DNA of 64,000 nt from Deinococcus terrestris (GTDB lineage Bacteria > Deinococcota > Deinococci > Deinococcales > Deinococcaceae), in NCBI RefSeq assembly GCF_009377345.1, contig NZ_WBSL01000008.1, forward strand, positions 1 to 64,000, written 5' to 3'. This document shows, one piece after another, positions 59,292-64,000 of the stretch. The first letter of the stretch is position 1, and each line of letters starts with the position of its first letter. A model generated the notes under the pieces. The model searched no databases and had not been told where the DNA came from. It saw only the letters and a list, made by a program, of their open reading frames with translations. The translations under genes were made by a program, and so were the position numbers.

Positions 59292-62200
59292 TTAGGCCAA
59301 GGCCGCGTCAGGGGCTGACGCGAAAAGGCTGGCGTCGCACACCTGGCGGTACAGGCACAGGCGGCAAGCAGGGGCAGACGGCGTGGGCGTGAACACGCCA
59401 GCCCGGATCCCCTGGGCTGCGTGGCGAGCCTGGGCCAGGCCACGCTCCACCTCGGCAGGGTTGAGGGTGTAGAGCACCTCCTGGCGCAGGTAGGCGAGGC
59501 TGGCCCGCTCAGCTCCCGTCGCTTGGAGGTAAAGGGCGAGCTGCGGTGCGTGATCGTCGGGGGAGACGCTGCGGTCCGTCTTGTAGTCCACGAGCCAGTG
59601 CCCGTAGTGGGCGTCGATGACCCCCTCAAATTGCAGGTCCTCAAACGTCAGACTCAGCGGCACTTCCCGCTGGGGGGGCTGGGTCGGCAGCGCAGCAAAG
59701 GCCGGACTCGACAGCGCGCCGGCCAGGGTCGCCACCTCCTGACGCTCCGCGTCCCTGAGGTGCGGGAAGCCTGCTCGGATGGCCGCTGCGCTCCAGCCCA
59801 GTTCAATGGCCTGGTGCACGGCAGAGCCGATCACCGCGCCGCCCGCCCGCCCGGTCCCCAGCGGTCCCGGCTCCGTCCACAGGGCGCTGAAGGGAGGCCG
59901 GCCCGCGACGTAGCGGTACCCGAAGGCGCGGGGGCAGTGCAGGTACGCGCCCAGGGACGTGACCGGCAGGCTCTCCGGGAGGGCCATGCTCTCCTGCATC
60001 CGGGCCCCGTGGACGCGCCCGGTGCGCCGGAGCGTCCACGGCTCGGGTCGCGGGATCCGGTGGTGCTCATAGGCGAACCGGGTCACGTCCTCCTGCGGAA
60101 AGCCGCGGGTGAGCGCAGCAACGTCGGGGGCCTGGCTGGGCTTGGCGGCCATGGTGAGAATGAGGGCGTCTGCGGCGCGGGTCAGCGCCACGTACATCAG
60201 GCGCTCGGCTTCGGAAGCCCGCCGCTCTGCCTGGAGGTCTTGCAGCTTGAGGTGCAGTGCCGGTTGCTGAGCGCCGGGCAGCCCCGGCACGCGCAGCGCC
60301 AATCCGCGCTCTGCGTCCATCAACAGGGGAGCGCTGTCCGCCCGACCCTGCTGCAACAGGTCCGGGACAATCACCACGGGAAACTCCAGACCCTTGCTGC
60401 CGTGAATGGTCATGATTTGCACGGCGTCGTCCGAGCCCAGGGTGGCCTCCGGCACCGGCAGGTCCAGGCGCAGGGCGTCCTGCAGTGCCAGCGCGGCGCT
60501 TTGCACGTCGGCGCGGCCCGCTGCGGCCCAGGTGTGCAGCAGGCTGAGGAACGCGTCGATGTTCGCCAGCCGCCGCATGCCGTCCGGAAGGCTCGCCATG
60601 ACTGTGGCATGCTGCGTGCCTTCCAGCGCCAGCGTGACGAGTGCGCTGGCGGTGAGGCTGCCTCGCCGCTCGCACAGCGTCTGCAAGAGTGGGGGCGCCC
60701 CCGCAGCGTCCAGGGCCTGCCAGAGGCTGAAGCCGCGGGGCCGCGGGGCCGCCACGTCCCGCAGCCTCTCATCGGACCAGCCGAACATCGGGCTGCGCAG
60801 CACGGCGGCCAGCGCGAGGTCGTCCGCTGGCTGGGCGAGGAAGAAAAGAAGCTGGGTGAGGTCGCGCACTTCGGGTCGGTCGAGCAGGCCACGCCCCCCC
60901 TGCACCGCCGAGGGAATTCCAGCGTGGAAGAGCGCGCCCTCATACAGGGGCAGGTTGGTGCGGATGCGCAGCAGGACGGCGACGTCGCGGTACGTGAGCG
61001 GCCGGATCCGGCCACGCTCCTCGACGGTGCGGCCCTCGGCGAGCAGCGCCTGGATGCGGTGCGCGATCAGGTCCGCTTCCGCCGCGCGCAACTCGGTCAC
61101 GCCCACGGGCCCCCTCACCACGTGAAGCTCGCAGGGTGGCGACGGGTGCGGCGCGTGCCGCCGGTGGGCCTGCAGCGGCGTGAAGCTCGCGGCGGTGGAC
61201 CCAGCTCCGGACGGGCCAGGCATGAAGCTTTGGAAAAAGGTGTTGATCACCTCGACCAGCGGCGCGTGCGTCCGGAAGGAACGGTGGAGACTGATGGTCG
61301 CCCCACCGCGGGCGGCAATCTGCGCGCGGGCTTCGCGGAAGGGGCGGACATCCGCGCCACGAAAGGCGTAGATGCTCTGCTTTTCATCCCCCACCACCGT
61401 GAAGTTCACGCCCTCCGGGGCCAGGGCGGAGAGAATCTCCCACTGCAGTGGGCTGGTGTCCTGGAACTCGTCCACGCACACGGCCTTCCAGCGGGCCTGG
61501 TAGTACGCCCGCACCTCGTCATGCCTCAGCGTCCGCGCCGCGAGACGTTCGAGGTCCGCGAACGTCAGCACCTCCTGTTCCGCTTTCAGGGCGTTCAGCC
61601 GGCCCTGGGCATGCCCGTACAGCCGCGCGAGGACAGGCACCGCCTGAGCCTGCCACACCTCGGCCTCGAGGGGTCCCTGAGGCACAGAGAGCCGCTGCAA
61701 GGTCTGGACTGCTTTGTGGACCACGGCCTTGGCTGCACCCCAGACACGGGCGTTCCCGGCGTTGCTGCGCACCGAACGCAGGGCACCGTGCATGGCCGCC
61801 TGCCGGACTGTCCAGCTGCCCGTGACGGCCGCAGCCTGCAGGGCGGCCATCCGGGCGCGCTCGAGCCCGTCGTCAGGGTCACTGCTGGAGTGGCCGCGCA
61901 GAAGGTGCAGGGCGTCTTCCCAGCCTCCGGCGGCCTCCTGCGCCTGACGCTCCAGACGCTCCTCCAGGGCCTGCTGCCTGGCCTCATGTCCCGTGAGGCT
62001 CACCTGCAGGGCTGCCTCGGCGCGGTGGGGGTCGCGCAGCATCAGGGTCACTGCATCCAGCGCCAGCGCAGCGGGCACCGCGCCGAACGCCCCAGGCGGC
62101 AGCGTCGCGAGGACGTCCGGCAGCACCCCATCAAGCCACACGGCTGCCTGCGACTCGTCAAGCACCTGGAAGCGCAGCCCCGCTCCACTCTCCACCGGGT

Positions 62201-62519
62201 GGTCGCGGATGATGCGCGCGCACAGCGCGTGGATGGTGCTGATCTGCGCGAGCGGCAGCGTCCGCGCGGCGGAGGCCAGCCGGGCGTCTCCACTTCGGTG
62301 CGCTTCTTCCTCCAGCAGGGTCTGCAACCGCGTGCGCAGCTCAGCCGCAGCCGCTTCGGTGAACGTCACCGCGACGAGTTCCTCCGGCTGCAGCCCTTCC
62401 TGCATCTGCCGCAGCAGCCGGCGGGTCAGCACGAACGTCTTGCCGCTGCCTGCCCCAGCGTCAATGGCGACGCTGCCCCCGAAGGTGATGCCCCGCTGTT
62501 GTTCGTCAGTGAGGGTCAC
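59292..62519 (-). CDS. AddA-like UvrD/RecB-family helicase with Fe-S nuclease domain
   Basis: The protein has about 1075 residues. The SF1 helicase shows TDEQQRGITF, Walker A AGAGSGKTFVL near residue 25, VCVDEFQDTSPLQWE, VVGDEKQSIYAFRGAD and IMTIHGSKGLEFPVV. The C-terminal nuclease has EGVIDAHYGHWLVDYKTDR. An upstream Cys in LHCPRAFGYRY and C-x2-C-x5-C near the end (CRLCLYRQVC) indicate a Cas4/AddB-type 4Fe-4S cluster, which AddA of Bacillus lacks. The GTG at 62519 overlaps the stop of the AddB-like gene (GTGA); an upstream ATG at 62555 is less likely. Double-strand-end processing is the expected role. Confidence 0.88.
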   Translation of the reverse strand: MTLTDEQQRGITFGGSVAIDAGAGSGKTFVLTRRLLRQMQEGLQPEELVAVTFTEAAAAELRTRLQTLLEEEAHRSGDARLASAARTLPLAQISTIHALCARIIRDHPVESGAGLRFQVLDESQAAVWLDGVLPDVLATLPPGAFGAVPAALALDAVTLMLRDPHRAEAALQVSLTGHEARQQALEERLERQAQEAAGGWEDALHLLRGHSSSDPDDGLERARMAALQAAAVTGSWTVRQAAMHGALRSVRSNAGNARVWGAAKAVVHKAVQTLQRLSVPQGPLEAEVWQAQAVPVLARLYGHAQGRLNALKAEQEVLTFADLERLAARTLRHDEVRAYYQARWKAVCVDEFQDTSPLQWEILSALAPEGVNFTVVGDEKQSIYAFRGADVRPFREARAQIAARGGATISLHRSFRTHAPLVEVINTFFQSFMPGPSGAGSTAASFTPLQAHRRHAPHPSPPCELHVVRGPVGVTELRAAEADLIAHRIQALLAEGRTVEERGRIRPLTYRDVAVLLRIRTNLPLYEGALFHAGIPSAVQGGRGLLDRPEVRDLTQLLFFLAQPADDLALAAVLRSPMFGWSDERLRDVAAPRPRGFSLWQALDAAGAPPLLQTLCERRGSLTASALVTLALEGTQHATVMASLPDGMRRLANIDAFLSLLHTWAAAGRADVQSAALALQDALRLDLPVPEATLGSDDAVQIMTIHGSKGLEFPVVIVPDLLQQGRADSAPLLMDAERGLALRVPGLPGAQQPALHLKLQDLQAERRASEAERLMYVALTRAADALILTMAAKPSQAPDVAALTRGFPQEDVTRFAYEHHRIPRPEPWTLRRTGRVHGARMQESMALPESLPVTSLGAYLHCPRAFGYRYVAGRPPFSALWTEPGPLGTGRAGGAVIGSAVHQAIELGWSAAAIRAGFPHLRDAERQEVATLAGALSSPAFAALPTQPPQREVPLSLTFEDLQFEGVIDAHYGHWLVDYKTDRSVSPDDHAPQLALYLQATGAERASLAYLRQEVLYTLNPAEVERGLAQARHAAQGIRAGVFTPTPSAPACRLCLYRQVCDASLFASAPDAALA

Positions 62520-64000
62520 GCGCTCTCCTTCACCGCAAAGCTCCGGAAGCGGCACACCGGCTGCAGGTCACAGTAGGTGCAGGCCTGCTCCGCGGAGTCC
62601 GGACGGGCGCGGAAGTCTCCCCGCTGCAGGTCGGTCCGCACACCCTCCAGGAACGACCGGACCTGAGCGTCATGTTCCGCCCAGCTGTACTTCGCGGAGG
62701 GCCAGCTCGGTCCAGCGCCCTGCAGCACCTTGGCGCTGTTGACGCTGAAGTAGCGGCCGAGGCCAGCGCCCGTGAGGGAGAGATAGACCGGCAACTGAAT
62801 CTCGTTGCTGAGTTTTCCAGTCTCGTCCCGCACCCGGCTGATGTACTGGCTCAGCTTGTAATCCGTGACTATTGTCGTCCCGGCGGGCGTCCGGTCCACA
62901 CGGTCGGCGTAGCCGCGAAATCTCCAGGTCCTGCCAGCCACAGGTAGCTGACCGTCCAGCGGCGCTTCGAGGGCCTGGATCATATGGCCTTCGGGCAGGA
63001 AGTCCGGAGCACGCACTGCCCGCTGCAGCACCCCGATGTGGTCCCGGCGCTCTGCCCCCCACAGTGGACCGGGGTCGAGGTCCCCGGCGCGGGCGAGCTG
63101 GGTGACGGCCTCATCCAGCACCTCCGGCACCCGCCCGGCCAGCTCGTCGGCTACCGGGGCCGCGCGGCCTACCCAGGGCGAGAGCAGCCGCTCCAGGGCC
63201 AAGTGGTACAGGCGGCCCCGCGTGAGGGGGTCCAGGCCGCGGGTGGGCGGCACCCAGGCTTCCAGCCGCAAGACCTTGCTGCCGAACCAGCGGTAGCGGC
63301 AGGCACCGTAGGCGTGCAGCTGGCTGGCGCTCCAGGTCCAGGTGTCCGGGTTGACGGTGCCGGGCAACACGGGCTCCGGGTCCAGACCGCGCTCCCGGTG
63401 TTCCTCCCGGCGCGCCGCCTCTGCCACACGCGGATCGTCGAGTTCTCCCAGCAGCGCCCGGTGCATCTCCGCTTCCCGGCGTGAGCCGGCATGCAGCTCG
63501 GGCACGGGGCGGGCGGTGGGAAAGTCCCGCAGAAACGAGCTGGGCAGCGCCACCTTCCCCCCGGCTCCCACCTCCGGCCGGGTCAGGGTCAGGCGCTCAC
63601 GCGCACTGGCCAGGGCATGGAAGAAGAGCGCCCGCTCGATCGCCTGCGCCTCCACACCACCGGGCAGGTACACCCCCGACTCCGACCAGTGGGCCCGCTG
63701 GTGCGCGTCAAGCAGCGGCGGGTCCGTGACCACCTGGGGAAACAGGCCCTCGGCGAGTCCCAGAACCCAGACGGCCTGAAAGGAGCGGCCCAGTGTCCCC
63801 AGCGGCGTCGCCAGGCGCACGCCGCCCTTGCTGGGCAGCACCGGCACCGTCGCCCGCCGCAGCGCCCCGCCCAGGGCCGTCAGGAAGGCTGCCCGGGTCC
63901 CCTCGGGCAGTGCCTGGAGCGGAGCCAGGGCCTGCTGCAGCGCAGCGAGCGCGGCGGCCAGCGCCGGGTCATGGCGCTGCCTGGCGAGCACACCCGCTCC
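62516..64000 (-). CDS. AddB-like Fe-S nuclease, N-terminal part outside window
   Basis: The window holds the last 494 residues. The frame is open to the right edge, so the start lies beyond it. The C-terminal nuclease has Fe-S Cys in YGACRYRWFGSKVL and CTYCDLQPVC (C-x2-C-x5-C), and TIVTDYKLSQYI with the catalytic Asp and Lys. Upstream, VWVLGLAEGLFPQVV is typical of the inactive helicase part of AddB. It forms a co-translated pair with the AddA-like gene. In host genomes AddAB serves recombination repair and degrades foreign DNA; here it may support the kinase/helicase system. Confidence 0.85.
   Translation of the reverse strand, partial: GAGVLARQRHDPALAAALAALQQALAPLQALPEGTRAAFLTALGGALRRATVPVLPSKGGVRLATPLGTLGRSFQAVWVLGLAEGLFPQVVTDPPLLDAHQRAHWSESGVYLPGGVEAQAIERALFFHALASARERLTLTRPEVGAGGKVALPSSFLRDFPTARPVPELHAGSRREAEMHRALLGELDDPRVAEAARREEHRERGLDPEPVLPGTVNPDTWTWSASQLHAYGACRYRWFGSKVLRLEAWVPPTRGLDPLTRGRLYHLALERLLSPWVGRAAPVADELAGRVPEVLDEAVTQLARAGDLDPGPLWGAERRDHIGVLQRAVRAPDFLPEGHMIQALEAPLDGQLPVAGRTWRFRGYADRVDRTPAGTTIVTDYKLSQYISRVRDETGKLSNEIQLPVYLSLTGAGLGRYFSVNSAKVLQGAGPSWPSAKYSWAEHDAQVRSFLEGVRTDLQRGDFRARPDSAEQACTYCDLQPVCRFRSFAVKESA

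Overview
The window is high-GC bacterial DNA that looks like a plasmid or megaplasmid of a Deinococcus-type organism. It carries its own partition genes (parA, parB), a ten-copy iteron array and a replication initiator of the kind I associate with Deinococcus plasmids. Most of the rest is accessory: defence genes, toxin-antitoxin pairs, a phage-like replication block and recombinase remains. The genus is inferred from protein style and was not tested by a search.

Layout. 1-9.4 kb: the distal part of a type I BREX operon (pglX cut by the window edge, pglZ, brxL), with a SANT-like protein, an ASCH protein and an antisense YefM-YoeB pair between pglX and pglZ. 9.5-18.2 kb: a tightly coupled five-gene operon encoding an exported vWA-like membrane protein, a 1057-residue tubulin/FtsZ-like GTPase, a TolQ/MotA-like (ZorA-like) channel with a long cytoplasmic tail, a MotB/OmpA-like (ZorB-like) stator partner, and a zinc-ribbon pseudokinase with a WD40 propeller. 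This is the best candidate for an undescribed system. 18.8-27.1 kb: a phage-like replication module (initiator with an apparent origin inside its gene, helicase loader, DnaB-like helicase, deaminase, HNH endonuclease, DNA methyltransferase, and a primase with an apparent frameshift) interleaved with small unknown genes.

27.3-29.7 kb: an NAD-linked operon (pnuC, nadR, a PARG-like macrodomain protein) with palindromes upstream. 30.2-36.5 kb: a broken DUF433/DUF5615 toxin-antitoxin pair, HD and HhH-GPD-like proteins, a CAP lipoprotein, two divergent VapBC pairs, an integrase remnant and an intact tyrosine recombinase. 36.6-42.4 kb: a SNF2 helicase paired with a large coiled-coil protein. 43.0-46.4 kb: parB, parA, the iterons and the rep gene, the plasmid's own maintenance core. 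46.6-49.1 kb: a MerR regulator, a vWA protein and a small unknown gene.

49.4-64.0 kb: a YbjN-like protein and a WYL regulator facing a leftward operon of an AddB-like nuclease, an AddA-like helicase-nuclease, a Ser/Thr kinase with WD40 and a DUF3320-like tail, and a DUF4011/Upf1-like helicase with a Vsr-like nuclease and the same tail type. The last two resemble the kinase-plus-COG1112-helicase logic of the Mokosh defence system, split over two proteins. Overall this is a plasmid-borne defence island in which membrane-motor, kinase/propeller and helicase-nuclease modules recur.
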